The notes: a model not told the origin generated them from the letters alone. A DNA stretch of 64,000 bases from Streptomyces sp. NRRL F-6492 (GCF_001280125.1 NZ_LGEG01000266.1:54311-118310); one strand, 5' to 3'; positions 48,124-57,766 are shown, counted from the stretch's first letter. Made by a program: numbers and translations.

Positions 48124-49302
48124 GTGAGGCTCCTGCACACCTCGGACTGGCACCTCGGCCGGTCCTTCCACCGCGTCGGGCTCCTCGGCGCCCAGGCCGC
48201 GTTCCTCGACCACCTCGTGGCCACCGTCCGCGAGCACCGGGTCGACGCCGTCCTCGTCGCCGGGGACGTCTACGACCGGGCCGTGCCCCCGCTGCCCGCC
48301 GTCGAGCTCTTCGACACCGCCCTGCACCGGCTCGCCGAGGCCGGGGTACCCACCCTCATGATCTCCGGCAACCACGACTCGGCCCGCCGCCTCGGTGTCG
48401 GCGCCGGGCTCATCGAACGGGCCGGCATCCACCTGCGCACCGACCCCGACGGCATCGGCACCCCCGTCGTCCTCGCCGACGCCCACGGCGACGTCGCCCT
48501 CTACGGCCTGCCCTACCTCGAACCCGCCCTCGTCCGCGAGCGGCTCGGCGCCGGGAAGGCCGGCCACGAGGCCGTCCTCACCGCCGCCATGGACCGGGTC
48601 CGCGCCGACCTCGCCGGCCGGCCCGCCGCCACCCGCTCCGTCGTCGTCGCCCACGCCTTCGTCGCCGGCGGCGCGCCCAGCGACAGCGAGCGGGACATCA
48701 CCGTCGGCGGCGTCTCCGCCGTCCCCGCCGGGATCTTCGACGGCGTCGACTACGTCGCCCTCGGCCACCTCCACGGCAGCCAGACCCTCACCCCCCGGGT
48801 GCGCTACTCCGGCTCCCCGCTCGCCTACTCCTTCTCCGAGGCCGACCACCGCAAGACCATGTGGCTCGTCGACCTCGGCCCGGCGGGCCCCGACGGCGCC
48901 GACCTGGCCGCGGCACGCCTCGACTGCCCCGTCCCGCGCCCCCTCGCCCGGCTCCGGGGCCGGCTCGACGACCTCCTCGCGGACCCCGCGCTCGCCCCCC
49001 ACGAGCGGTCCTGGGTCGAGGCCGCCCTCACCGACCCCGTACGGCCCGCCGACCCCATGAACCGGCTCGCGGAACGCTTCCCGCACACCCTGAACCTGGT
49101 CTTCGACCCCGAGCGGACCGAGGACGACCCCGGCGCCTCCTACGCCCGGCGGCTCCGGGACCGCAGCGACCAGCAGATCGCGGAGGACTTCGTGGCCCAC
49201 GTGCGCGGCGGCGCGGCGCTCGACGGAGCGGAACGGGCCGTCCTGTACGGCGCCTTCGACCACGTACGGGTCGACACCGCCGCGCGCGAGGTGGACCGGT
49301 GA
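48124..49302 (+). CDS. sbcD: exonuclease subunit SbcD
   Basis: 392 residues, Mre11-type calcineurin-like phosphoesterase. Metal-binding motifs are intact: LLHTSDWHLGRSF (Asp/His, near 3-15), VLVAGDVYDRAVP (near 44-56), ISGNHDSARR (near 80-89), VAHAFVAGG, and GHLHGSQ (near 216-222). With SbcC it forms the Mn-dependent nuclease that opens DNA hairpins and processes double-strand breaks. GTG 48124; the stop overlaps the GTG of sbcC. Confidence 0.95.
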   Translation: MRLLHTSDWHLGRSFHRVGLLGAQAAFLDHLVATVREHRVDAVLVAGDVYDRAVPPLPAVELFDTALHRLAEAGVPTLMISGNHDSARRLGVGAGLIERAGIHLRTDPDGIGTPVVLADAHGDVALYGLPYLEPALVRERLGAGKAGHEAVLTAAMDRVRADLAGRPAATRSVVVAHAFVAGGAPSDSERDITVGGVSAVPAGIFDGVDYVALGHLHGSQTLTPRVRYSGSPLAYSFSEADHRKTMWLVDLGPAGPDGADLAAARLDCPVPRPLARLRGRLDDLLADPALAPHERSWVEAALTDPVRPADPMNRLAERFPHTLNLVFDPERTEDDPGASYARRLRDRSDQQIAEDFVAHVRGGAALDGAERAVLYGAFDHVRVDTAAREVDR

Positions 49303-52300
49303 GGCTGCACCGCCTGGAGATCACCGCGTTCGGCCCGTTCGGCGCCCCGCAGACCGTCGACTTCGACGCCCTGTCCTCCGCCGGACTCTTCCTGCTCCAC
49401 GGGCCGACCGGCGCGGGCAAGACCTCCGTCCTCGACGCCGTCTGCTTCGCCCTCTACGGAAGCGTGCCCGGCGTCCGCCAGACCCCCGGCGCCTCCCTGC
49501 GCAGCGACCACGCCCCCGTCGGCACGTACACCGAGGTCCTCCTCGAACTGACCGTGGGGGAGAGGCGGTTGGAGATCACCCGCCGCCCGGCCCAGCAGCG
49601 GCCCAAGAAGCGCGGCGGCGGCTTCACCACCGAGAAGGCCCAGACCTGGCTGCGCGAGTACGACCCCGCCACCGGCGCCTGGAACGGCCTCAGCCGCTCC
49701 CACCAGGAGATCGGCGAGGAGATCACCCAGCTCCTCGGCATGAGCCGCGAGCAGTTCTGCCAGGTCGTCCTCCTCCCGCAGGGCGACTTCGCCCGCTTCC
49801 TGCGCGCCGACGCCGAGGCCCGGGGCAGGCTCCTCGGCCGCCTCTTCGACACCCGCCGCTTCGCCGCCGTCGAGGAACGCCTGGCCGACCTGCGCCGCGT
49901 GGCCGAACAGCGGGTGCGGGAGGGGGACGAGCGGCTGCTCGCCCTCGCCCACCGCATGGCCCAGGCCGCCGGCGGCCTCGACGCGGCCCGCACCCCGGTC
50001 GAGGGCCGGCCCGGCGAACCCGGACTCGCCGCGTCCGTCCTCACCTGGGCCGCCGTCGCCCGCACCGAGGCCCGGGAGACCCTCGACATCGCGGACGCCC
50101 GGCTCGCCGCCGCCGAACTCCGGCGGACCGGCGCGCGCGCCGCCCTCGACGCCGAGCGGGACCTCGCCGCCCGCCAGGCCCGCCACGCCGACGCCCTCCG
50201 GCGCCGCGAGCTGATCGCCGGGCGGGCCCCCGAGCGCGACCGCCTCCGGGCCGCCCTCGACCGCGGCCTCCGGGCCGACCGGGTCGCCCCCGCCCTGGCC
50301 CTGCGCCGGGACGCCGAACGCGAGCACGCCACCGCCCTGTCCGCCCTCGCCCGCTCCCGCGCCCAGCTGCCGTCCGACCTCGCCGACGCCGGCACCGAAC
50401 AGCTCTCCGCCCTGGGGAACCGGCTGCGCGAGGAGCTCGGCGGCCTCGAAGCGGCCCGTCGCGCCGAGCACCGCGCCGCCGCCGTCACCGCGGAACGGGC
50501 CGTACTGGCACGGGAGGCGCGCGCCGACGAGGACGCCCTGCGGGACGCGGCCGACTGGCTCGCCGGCTGGGAGCCGCGCCGCGCCCGGCTCACCGGGCAC
50601 GCCGAGGCCGCCCGGGACGCCGTCGCCCGCGCCGAACACCTCGCGGGGCGCCTGGAGCCCGCCCGCCGCCGGCTCGCCGCGGCCCGCCGCCGCGACGCCC
50701 TCGCCCGGGGCGCCGAGGCGGCCGAGAGCCGACTCGTGCGGGCCCGCGAGCGGCGGAACGACGCCCACGAGACCTGGCTCGACGTCAAGTCCCGCCGCCT
50801 GGAGGGCATCGCCGCCGAACTCGCGGCCGGCCTGGAGGCGGGCGCCCCCTGCCAGGTCTGCGGATCCGCCGACCACCCGGCCCCCGCCCGCACCACCGCA
50901 GGCCACGTCGACCGCGCCACCGAGGAGGCCGCCTACACGGCCTACACCGACGCCGAGGAGGCCCGCACGGCCGCCGAACGCGAACTGGCCGTCACCCGCG
51001 AGTCCTGGACCGCCGCCCGCGCCGAGGTCCGGACCGGACCGGACGACGACACGGCCGCCGAGGACCCCTCCGGCGATCCCACCGTCGAGGAACTCGCCCG
51101 GGAGGTCGAGGAGTCGGCCCGGCTCCACGCCGAGGCCCACGCGCTCGCCGGACAGGCCCACGCCGCGCGCCAGGCGCTCGCCGCGGCCGAGCGGGAGCAC
51201 GAGGAGCGGGTGGCCGCGCAGCGGGAGGCCGAGCGGCGGGTCGCCGCCCGGACCTCGCGGCGCGAGGCGCTCGACCAGGAGCGGGCCGCGCTCGACGAGG
51301 AGATCGTCCGGGGCCGCGGCGCGTTCGCCACCGTGGCCGAACACGCCGACCGCCTGGAGCGGCGGATCGCCCTCCTCGCCGACGCCGCCGGCACCGTGAG
51401 CTCCGCCGAACTCGCCGACCGGCGCCTCAAGGAGGCCGACGCCCGCCTCGCCGACGCCGCCTACGAGGAGGGCTTCGCCACCCCCGACGAGGCCGCCGAC
51501 GCGTTCCTGGCCGCCGCCGCCCGCCGCGACCTCCGGGAGCGCCTGGACGCCTGGCAGGCCGAGGAGGCCGTCGTCGCGGACCGGCTCGCCGAACCGGGCA
51601 CCGCGGCCGCCGCCGCGCTCCCGCCCGCCGACCCCGCCGCCGCGGGAGCCGCCCACACGGCGGCCGAACGCGCCCTGCGCGAGGCCGACTCCGCCCTCGC
51701 CGCCGCCCGCGAACGGGCCGCCGGCCTCACCGGACTCTCCCGGCAGGCCACCGCCGAGGTCCACCGCCTGGGGCCGCTCCGCCAGGAGTACGAGCGGGTG
51801 GCCCGCCTCGCCGCCCTCACCGCCGGCACCTCCGCCGAGAACGAGCGCCGGATGCGCCTGGAGTCGTACGTCCTGGCCGCCCGGCTCGAACAGGTCGCGG
51901 CCGCCGCGACCGCCCGGCTCCGGCGGATGTCCTCCGGCCGCTACACCCTCGTCCACTCCGACGCCCGCTCCGGCTCCAAGCGGGCCGGACTGGGCCTGCA
52001 CGTCGTCGACGCCTGGACCGGCAACGAGCGCGACACGGCCACGCTCTCCGGCGGCGAGACCTTCTTCGCCTCCCTCGCCCTCGCCCTCGGCCTCGCCGAC
52101 GTGGTCACGGACGAGGCGGGCGGCGTCCGGCTCGACACCCTCTTCATCGACGAGGGCTTCGGCAGCCTCGACGAGCAGACCCTCGACGAGGTCCTCGACG
52201 TCCTCGACTCGCTGCGCGAGCGGGACCGCAGCGTCGGCATCGTCAGCCACGTCGGCGACCTGCGCCGCCGGATCCCGGCCCAGCTGGAGGTCGTCAAGGC

Positions 52301-52355
52301 GCGGCACGGCTCGGCGGTGCGGCTGCGCACCGGCGGGGACGCCCTCAGCGGCTGA
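49299..52355 (+). CDS. sbcC: exonuclease subunit SbcC (Rad50-like ATPase)
   Basis: A 1018-residue SMC-like ATPase. Walker A GPTGAGKTSVLDAV begins near residue 35, long Arg/Ala/Glu-rich coiled-coil arms flank a zinc-hook Cys518-x2-Cys521 (PCQVCG), the ABC signature LSGGETFFASLALALG is near 916-931, and Walker B LDTLFIDEGFGSLD near 945-958. It partners with SbcD in hairpin cleavage. GTG 49299 overlaps the sbcD stop by 4 bp. Its last 11 bp overlap the convergent Lrp gene. Length is usual for actinobacterial SbcC. Confidence 0.95.
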   Translation: MRLHRLEITAFGPFGAPQTVDFDALSSAGLFLLHGPTGAGKTSVLDAVCFALYGSVPGVRQTPGASLRSDHAPVGTYTEVLLELTVGERRLEITRRPAQQRPKKRGGGFTTEKAQTWLREYDPATGAWNGLSRSHQEIGEEITQLLGMSREQFCQVVLLPQGDFARFLRADAEARGRLLGRLFDTRRFAAVEERLADLRRVAEQRVREGDERLLALAHRMAQAAGGLDAARTPVEGRPGEPGLAASVLTWAAVARTEARETLDIADARLAAAELRRTGARAALDAERDLAARQARHADALRRRELIAGRAPERDRLRAALDRGLRADRVAPALALRRDAEREHATALSALARSRAQLPSDLADAGTEQLSALGNRLREELGGLEAARRAEHRAAAVTAERAVLAREARADEDALRDAADWLAGWEPRRARLTGHAEAARDAVARAEHLAGRLEPARRRLAAARRRDALARGAEAAESRLVRARERRNDAHETWLDVKSRRLEGIAAELAAGLEAGAPCQVCGSADHPAPARTTAGHVDRATEEAAYTAYTDAEEARTAAERELAVTRESWTAARAEVRTGPDDDTAAEDPSGDPTVEELAREVEESARLHAEAHALAGQAHAARQALAAAEREHEERVAAQREAERRVAARTSRREALDQERAALDEEIVRGRGAFATVAEHADRLERRIALLADAAGTVSSAELADRRLKEADARLADAAYEEGFATPDEAADAFLAAAARRDLRERLDAWQAEEAVVADRLAEPGTAAAAALPPADPAAAGAAHTAAERALREADSALAAARERAAGLTGLSRQATAEVHRLGPLRQEYERVARLAALTAGTSAENERRMRLESYVLAARLEQVAAAATARLRRMSSGRYTLVHSDARSGSKRAGLGLHVVDAWTGNERDTATLSGGETFFASLALALGLADVVTDEAGGVRLDTLFIDEGFGSLDEQTLDEVLDVLDSLRERDRSVGIVSHVGDLRRRIPAQLEVVKARHGSAVRLRTGGDALSG

Positions 52356-52794
52356 GGGAACGCCGGGGCAGCGGCGAGGAGTAGACGACGCTGGTCGTCA
52401 CCGAGCCGAGCCCGGAGATCTTCCCGGTGATCGTCTCCAGGTCCCTCATGGAGCGCGCCGCGACCTTCAGGACGAAGCAGTCGTCCCCGGTGACGTGGTG
52501 CGCCTCCAGGACCTCCGGCGTGGTGTCGAGCAGGTCGTGGAACGGCTTGTAGTTGCCGTGCGGATAGCGCAGCCGCACGAAGGCGAGGACGGTGAGCCCG
52601 AGCCGGTCCTGGTCGACGAGCGCCGTGTACCCGGTGATCACCCCGGCCTCCTCCAGGCGCCGCACCCGGTCGGTCACCGCGGACGGCGACATCGACACGG
52701 CGCGCGCGAGTTCGGCGAAGCTGGCGCGGCCCTCGGACTGGAGGGCTTCGAGGATGCGCCAGTCGGTGGCGTCCGGCGTGTAAGCGGTGGTCAT
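52345..52794 (-). CDS. Lrp/AsnC-family transcriptional regulator
   Basis: 149 residues. N-terminal AsnC helix-turn-helix: DWRILEALQSEGRASFAELA then MSPSAVTDRVRRLEEAGVIT (near 6-50). The C-terminal RAM ligand-binding domain follows (VLEAHHVTGDDCFVLKVAAR, near 95-114). The ligand is probably an amino acid. ATG 52794; a longer start at 52830 is possible. It overlaps sbcC by 11 bp at its 3' end. Confidence 0.88.
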   Translation of the reverse strand: MTTAYTPDATDWRILEALQSEGRASFAELARAVSMSPSAVTDRVRRLEEAGVITGYTALVDQDRLGLTVLAFVRLRYPHGNYKPFHDLLDTTPEVLEAHHVTGDDCFVLKVAARSMRDLETITGKISGLGSVTTSVVYSSPLPRRSLSR

Positions 52795-52835
52795 GGGGGA
52801 GGAATAGCAGGGAGGACCCCCGCCGATCAAGGGAA

Positions 52836-52867
52836 ATCCCCGGCCGGTCAGACGAACGGCCGGGGAT
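52836..52867. terminator. hairpin between the DUF885 gene and the Lrp gene
   Basis: 11-bp arms ATCCCCGGCCG (52836-52846) and CGGCCGGGGAT (52857-52867), 10-base loop. It should end the DUF885 transcript. Confidence 0.7.
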
Positions 52868-52884
52868 CGGTCCCGCGGCGGGCC

Positions 52885-54597
52885 TCAGAGCCGTGAGATC
52901 TCGTCCACCAGGTCGTCCAGGCCGAGCGGCCCCTGCGAGAGGGCCGCCATGTGCCAGGCCTTCGCGTCGAACGCCTCGCCGTGCGCCGCCCGCGCGTTGG
53001 CGCGGCCGATCAGCCAGGCGCGCTCGCCCAGCTTGTAGCCGATCGCCTGGCCCGGCACCGACAGGTAGCGGGTCATCTCGCTCTCCACGAAGGCCGGCGG
53101 GCGGCTGCTGTGCAGCTGGAAGAACTCCTGGGCCAGCTCCGGGGTCCACCGCTCGCCCGGCCGGAAGGGGGAGTCCGCCGGGATCTCCAGGCCCAGGTGC
53201 ATGCCGATGTCCACGATGACCCGGCACGCGCGCATCATCTGGGCGTCGAGGTAGCCGAGGCGCCGCTCCGCGTCGGGCAGGAAGCCCAGCTCGTCCATCA
53301 GGCGCTCCGCGTACAGCGCCCAGCCCTCCATGTTGGCGCTCACCTTGCCGATGGTCGCCTGGTAGCGGGAGAGCCGGTCGGCGACGTGCACCCACTGCGC
53401 GGTCTGGAGGTGGTGGCCCGGCACGCCCTCGTGGTACCAGGTCGACACCAGGTCGTACACCGGGAAGCGGGTCGTGCCGTCCACGGGCAGCCAGGTGCGG
53501 CCGGGACGCGAGAAGTCCTCGGACGGGCCGGTGTAGTACGGCGCGGCGGCGCCGCCCGGCGGGGCGATCCGGGACTCCACCCGCCGCACCCGCTCGGCGA
53601 GTTCGAAGTGGGTGCCGTCGAGCGCCTCGATGGCCTCGTCCATGAGCCGCTGGAGCCAGGCCCGGACCTCGTCGACGCCCTCGATGTGGGTGCCGTGCTC
53701 GTCCAGGTGGGCGAGCACCTCCCAGGGGTCCGCGCCGGGCAGGATCCGCTCGGCCTCGGTCCGCATCTCGCCCAGGAGCCGGTGGTACTCGGACCAGCCG
53801 TACGCGTAGGCCTGGTCGAGGTCCAGGTCGGTGCCGTTGAAGAAGCGGGACCAGCGCCGGTAGCGCTCGCGGCCCACCGTGTCCGGGGCGTCGGCGACGG
53901 CCGGGGCGTACACGTCCCGCATCCAGTCCCGCAGCGCCCCGACGGCCGCGGTGGCGTCCTTCCCCGCCGCCGCCAGCTCGGCGCGGAGCCCCGGGGGGAG
54001 CGCGTCGGACCCGGCGGCGGCGAACTCCTCGAACCAGCCGGCCCCTTCGCCCCCGCCGCCCGCCCACTCGGTGAGCTGTCCGACGAAGGTGGCGGTGGGG
54101 CGGGGACCCGCGAACAGCTTGCGCTCCAGGCCGAGGGCGAGCGAGGAGCGGTAGCCCTCCAGGGCGGCCGGCACCGCACGCAGCCGGGCCGCCACCGCCG
54201 TCCAGTCCTCCTCGGTCTCCGTCGGCATCACGGTGAAGGCGATGCGGACGCTGTGCGCGGGCGAGCGCATGTTGCTGACGGTACAGAGGCCCTCCTCGGC
54301 CTCGTGCACGGCCAGTTCCGCCGTCAGGCGCTCCCGCAGCAGCCGGGCGCACCGCCGCTCGGCGTCGCTGTCGGCCCCCGGCGCCCGCTCGGCGCCGTCG
54401 AGCCGGGCGAGCGTGCGGCGGGCGAGGTCGGCCACGGCCCGCTGACCGGCGGGCGAGAAGTCGGGCAGCAGTCCGGCGCTCTCCCTGACTCCCAGATACG
54501 TACCGACGATCGGGTCGAGGGCGATGAGTGCGTCGACGTGGTCGTCGGCGACCTGGCGGGGCAGCGGGCTGCTGGAAATCTCTGGCATGGGGGCCAT
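52885..54597 (-). CDS. DUF885-family metallopeptidase-like protein
   Basis: 570 residues, no signal peptide. The zinc motif WYHEGVPGHHLQ (H-E-x3-H type, near 393-404) and the downstream NMEGWALYAERLM (Glu as third ligand, near 427-439) match DUF885, a group distantly related to gluzincin peptidases such as angiotensin-converting enzyme. It is likely a cytoplasmic peptidase; the substrate is unknown. ATG 54597 is used, with MPEISS at 54588 as an alternative. It lies 40 bp downstream of the second Lrp gene on the same strand, so regulation by that Lrp is possible. Confidence 0.82.
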   Translation of the reverse strand: MAPMPEISSSPLPRQVADDHVDALIALDPIVGTYLGVRESAGLLPDFSPAGQRAVADLARRTLARLDGAERAPGADSDAERRCARLLRERLTAELAVHEAEEGLCTVSNMRSPAHSVRIAFTVMPTETEEDWTAVAARLRAVPAALEGYRSSLALGLERKLFAGPRPTATFVGQLTEWAGGGGEGAGWFEEFAAAGSDALPPGLRAELAAAGKDATAAVGALRDWMRDVYAPAVADAPDTVGRERYRRWSRFFNGTDLDLDQAYAYGWSEYHRLLGEMRTEAERILPGADPWEVLAHLDEHGTHIEGVDEVRAWLQRLMDEAIEALDGTHFELAERVRRVESRIAPPGGAAAPYYTGPSEDFSRPGRTWLPVDGTTRFPVYDLVSTWYHEGVPGHHLQTAQWVHVADRLSRYQATIGKVSANMEGWALYAERLMDELGFLPDAERRLGYLDAQMMRACRVIVDIGMHLGLEIPADSPFRPGERWTPELAQEFFQLHSSRPPAFVESEMTRYLSVPGQAIGYKLGERAWLIGRANARAAHGEAFDAKAWHMAALSQGPLGLDDLVDEISRL

Positions 54598-54637
54598 CCT
54601 GGCCTCTCCCGCGGGCCCGCGTCACCCTCGTCCGGCC

Positions 54638-55135
54638 TCAGACGGCTGACAAGGAGGGGCCCGCGGAGGGCGGCAGGAGCGGCCCGCACTCCCACTGCTG
54701 GAAGATCAGCCGGGTCTCCACCCGGGCCACCTCGCGGCGGGAGGTGAACTCGTCCAGGACGAGTCGTTGCAGGTCGGTGGGGTCCGCCACGGCCACGTGC
54801 ACCAGGTAGTCGTCGGGCCCGGTGAGATGGAACAGCGCCCGGGACTCCGGCAGGGCCCGGATCCGGTCGACGAACGGACCGATCAGTTCCCGCCGGTGCG
54901 GGCGGACCTGGACGAGGAGGAGCGCTTCAAGCCCACGGCCGAGTTTGGCTGGATCCAGACGTAGTTGGTGTCCGAGGATCACGCCCGTGCGCCGCAGCCG
55001 GGCCACCCGGTCCAGGCAGGTGGAGGGAGCGACGCCGACCTCGGCGGCGAGCTCGCGGTAAGTGGTCCGGGCGTCGTTCTGCAGGAGGCGAAGAATGTGC
55101 AGATCGACCGGGTCCAGTACGACGGAATCGGCCAT
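54638..55135 (-). CDS. Lrp/AsnC-family regulator divergent from the gamma-lyase gene
   Basis: 165 residues. AsnC-type helix-turn-helix DLHILRLLQNDARTTYRELA and GVAPSTCLDRVARLRRTGVI (near 11-53), then a RAM domain (ALFHLTGPDDYLVHVAVADP, near 99-118). It is divergent from a PLP gamma-lyase-like gene with a 59-bp shared promoter holding a near-perfect palindrome. This parallels the mdeR-mdeA pair of Pseudomonas, where an Lrp protein controls methionine gamma-lyase. Amino-acid ligand inferred. Confidence 0.9.
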   Translation of the reverse strand: MADSVVLDPVDLHILRLLQNDARTTYRELAAEVGVAPSTCLDRVARLRRTGVILGHQLRLDPAKLGRGLEALLLVQVRPHRRELIGPFVDRIRALPESRALFHLTGPDDYLVHVAVADPTDLQRLVLDEFTSRREVARVETRLIFQQWECGPLLPPSAGPSLSAV

Positions 55136-55144
55136 CCGCCGAAC

Positions 55145-55167
55145 GTAGCACGGCGATTCCGCGCTAC
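55145..55167. promoter_or_regulatory. operator candidate between divergent lrp-like and gamma-lyase genes
   Basis: Arms GTAGCACGG (55145-55153) and CCGCGCTAC (55159-55167) with a 5-base spacer and one mismatch. It is centred in the 59-bp divergent promoter, as expected for an Lrp-type site. Confidence 0.6.
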
Positions 55168-55194
55168 TTGCCGGTATCCGTTCACAGTGCCGCC

Positions 55195-56412
55195 ATGGAC
55201 GCCATGGATCTCGGCCCCTCGGTCACCCCGAGGGCCCTTGCCACCGAAGCCGTGCACGCGGGCCGCGAGGATCTCGCCGGTCTGGGGCTGCACGCCCCGC
55301 CGATCGACCTGTCCACCACCTACCCCTCGTACGACGCCCGGGCCGAGGCCGCCCGGATCGACGAGTTCGCCACCACCGGCGCCCGGCTCGACGGCCCGCC
55401 CGTCTACGCCCGGCTCGACAACCCGACCGTCGCCCGCTTCGAGGAGGCCCTCGCCCGCCTGGAGGGCACCGAGTCCGCCGTCGCCTTCGCCAGCGGCATG
55501 GCGGCCCTGACCGCCGTCCTGCTCGCCCGGGCGAGCCAGGGCCTGCGCCACGTCGTCGCGGTCCGCCCGCTGTACGGGTGCAGCGACCACCTCCTCGACG
55601 CCGGTCTGCTCGGCACCGAGGTGACCTGGACCGACCCGGCCGGCGTCGCGGACGCGATCCGGCCCGACACCGGCCTGGTCATGGTCGAGTCGCCCGCCAA
55701 CCCCACCCTCGCCGAGGCCGACGTCCGGGCCCTCGCCCACTCCTGCGGCTCCGTGCCGCTCCTGGTCGACAACACCTTCGCCACCCCCGTCCTCCAGCGG
55801 CCGGTCGAGCAGGGCGCCCGGATCGTGCTGCACAGCGCGACCAAGTACCTGGGCGGCCACGGCGACGTCATGGGCGGGGTCGTCGCCTGCGACGAGGAGT
55901 TCGCCCGCACCCTCCGGCAGGTCCGCTTCGCCACCGGCGGGGTGCTCCACCCGCTCGCCGGCTACCTGCTGCTCCGCGGCCTGGCCACCCTGCCGGTACG
56001 GGTCCGGGCGGCGTCCACGACGGCCGCCGAGCTCGTCCGGCGGCTCGCCACCGACCCCCGGATCGCCCGCGTCCACTACCCGCGGATCGGCGGCGCGATG
56101 ATCGCCTTCGAGGTGTACGGGGAGCCGCACGACGTGATCGCCGGGGTACGGCTCATCACCCCGGCGGTCAGTCTCGGCAGCGTCGACACCCTCATCCAGC
56201 ACCCGGCCTCCATCAGCCACCGGATCGTGGCCGAGGGGGACCGGCGCTCGGCGGGCGTCAGCGACCGCCTGCTGCGGATGTCGGTCGGCCTGGAGGACGT
56301 CGAGGACATCTGGCGCGATCTGACCCGTGCGCTCAGCGCTCCGCCGGCCGGGTCCCCTCGTGCTGCCGCGTCCGGGCGGCCGGCTGTCGTGCCGGGGCCA
56401 GCCGGGCGGTGA
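55195..56412 (+). CDS. Cys/Met metabolism PLP enzyme (methionine gamma-lyase / cystathionine gamma-synthase type)
   Basis: 405 residues, PLP-dependent enzyme of the trans-sulfuration family. The PLP Lys is in [15 protein letters not shown] (near 223-237), with LYGCSDHLL and [14 protein letters not shown] (near 162-175) and the substrate-side Tyr/Arg region [17 protein letters not shown] (near 68-84). Whether it cleaves methionine or joins cystathionine cannot be read; context with a divergent Lrp gene favours methionine gamma-lyase (inferred). ATG 55195. Its last 80 bp overlap the convergent GNAT gene, and the C-terminal ~25 residues are low-complexity. Confidence 0.82.
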   Translation: MDAMDLGPSVTPRALATEAVHAGREDLAGLGLHAPPIDLSTTYPSYDARAEAARIDEFATTGARLDGPPVYARLDNPTVARFEEALARLEGTESAVAFASGMAALTAVLLARASQGLRHVVAVRPLYGCSDHLLDAGLLGTEVTWTDPAGVADAIRPDTGLVMVESPANPTLAEADVRALAHSCGSVPLLVDNTFATPVLQRPVEQGARIVLHSATKYLGGHGDVMGGVVACDEEFARTLRQVRFATGGVLHPLAGYLLLRGLATLPVRVRAASTTAAELVRRLATDPRIARVHYPRIGGAMIAFEVYGEPHDVIAGVRLITPAVSLGSVDTLIQHPASISHRIVAEGDRRSAGVSDRLLRMSVGLEDVEDIWRDLTRALSAPPAGSPRAAASGRPAVVPGPAGR

Positions 56413-57766
56413 TCACCAGGGTGCCCTCCTCGATCTGGTAGTCGAGGGGCAGGTTGAGCGCCCGCATCGCGGCCACCATCCCCGTGTTGGACGACTGGGT
56501 CACGGCGTACACGCTGTCGCAGCCGGCCTCCTCGGCCATCGCCACGAGCCGGCCGAGGAGTTCGGACCCGATGCCGCGCCGCTGCCAGTCGTCCTCGACC
56601 ATCAGCGCGACCTCCGTCTCGTCCCCGTCCCACAGCAGGTGCCCCAGGGCGACGAGGCGGCCGGAGGCGGTCTGCACGGCGAGGGTGCGCCCGAAGCGGG
56701 GGCTGAGCAGGTGGTCGAGGTAGCGGTCGGCGTCGCCGACCGGGCCGTGGTAGCGCAGGCCCAGGGTGCGGGCCGAGCAGCGGTCGTGCATGGCCCGCGC
56801 GGCCGTCAGGTCGCGCTGGTCGGCGCGGCGGACGGTGATCTCGTTGCCCTCGGGCAGGGTCAGCACGTCCCGGCCGCGCGGGAGGCGCGGGCCGAGCCGG
56901 GCGTCCAGCTCGACCAGGGCGCGCGCCCGGGCGAACTCGGTCGGGGTGAAGGGGAGGTAGGGGCGCTCCACGACGAGCGTGCCGCCGTGCGGGTCGCGCA
57001 GCCGCATCACGGTCTCCTCCAGGACCCCTTCGACCGGGGGCTGTTCACCGGTGGGGCGCCCGGTGAGCGAGACGGCCGGCACGGAGTGGAGGGTGCAGCG
57101 GCCGAGGAGCTGGCGCAGCGCGAGCGGCAGTTCGGCCGCGTCGAGCGCCGTACGGGTGGCGAGCCCGAGGACCCGGGTGGGCGTGTCCACCAGGTCGTGG
57201 GCGTCGGCCCGCTCGGTCCAGGTGTCCCGGCCGCCGGCCGCCGCGGTCTCGCGGGCCAGTTCCTGGGCGGAGAGGTCGGCGGGGGCCCGCAGCAGGAACT
57301 CGTCGACCGTGCCGTCCGCCAGCGGGTGGGTCTGGAGGGTCAGGATGTCCACGTCCAGGCGGGCGAGGACCGTGCACAGGGCGGCGAGGCTGCCCGGGGT
57401 GTCCGCGACGGTGGTGCGCATCCGCCACAGCGAGGTCCCGGCCGCCCGGCCGGACTCCCCGTCCGTCCCCGCGCCGGGCTCCGGCCGCGCCGCGGGGACG
57501 GCGGCGGGGCGCCCGCCGGGATCACCGGCGGGCGGGGCATGGCTGGCATGACTGCGCCTCCGCGCCCACCAGGTGTGGAAGGTGGCGGTGCCGACCAGCG
57601 CGATCGCCGAGAACACCAGCAGGTAGGGGCCCTCCGGGCCCTTGGCGATGGTCTTGGCGATCGTGTCGGCCACCACCACGGCGGTGAACAGCGCGGCCAG
57701 CTCGATCAGGTCGTGCCGCCAGTGGTGCGGATGGCGGGCACTCTTCGAAGACGTCACATCGGTCAT
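56333..57766 (-). CDS. membrane-ACT-GNAT fusion protein
   Basis: 477 residues in three parts. Residues 17-65 contain two predicted membrane helices (LIELAALFTAVVVADTIAKT; YLLVFSAIALVGTATFH). Residues about 115-185 form an ACT domain (RMRTTVADTPGSLAALCTVL), a fold that usually binds amino acids. Residues about 310-460 form a GNAT acetyltransferase (RDLTAARAMHDRCSARTLGL; EDDWQRRGIGSELLGRLVAM as acetyl-CoA loop). The middle part (about 185-300) is not recognised. The layout suggests amino-acid-sensing protein or small-molecule acetylation at the membrane. ATG 57766. It overlaps the gamma-lyase gene by 80 bp at its 3' end. Confidence 0.8.
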   Translation of the reverse strand: MTDVTSSKSARHPHHWRHDLIELAALFTAVVVADTIAKTIAKGPEGPYLLVFSAIALVGTATFHTWWARRRSHASHAPPAGDPGGRPAAVPAARPEPGAGTDGESGRAAGTSLWRMRTTVADTPGSLAALCTVLARLDVDILTLQTHPLADGTVDEFLLRAPADLSAQELARETAAAGGRDTWTERADAHDLVDTPTRVLGLATRTALDAAELPLALRQLLGRCTLHSVPAVSLTGRPTGEQPPVEGVLEETVMRLRDPHGGTLVVERPYLPFTPTEFARARALVELDARLGPRLPRGRDVLTLPEGNEITVRRADQRDLTAARAMHDRCSARTLGLRYHGPVGDADRYLDHLLSPRFGRTLAVQTASGRLVALGHLLWDGDETEVALMVEDDWQRRGIGSELLGRLVAMAEEAGCDSVYAVTQSSNTGMVAAMRALNLPLDYQIEEGTLVITARLAPARQPAARTRQHEGTRPAER

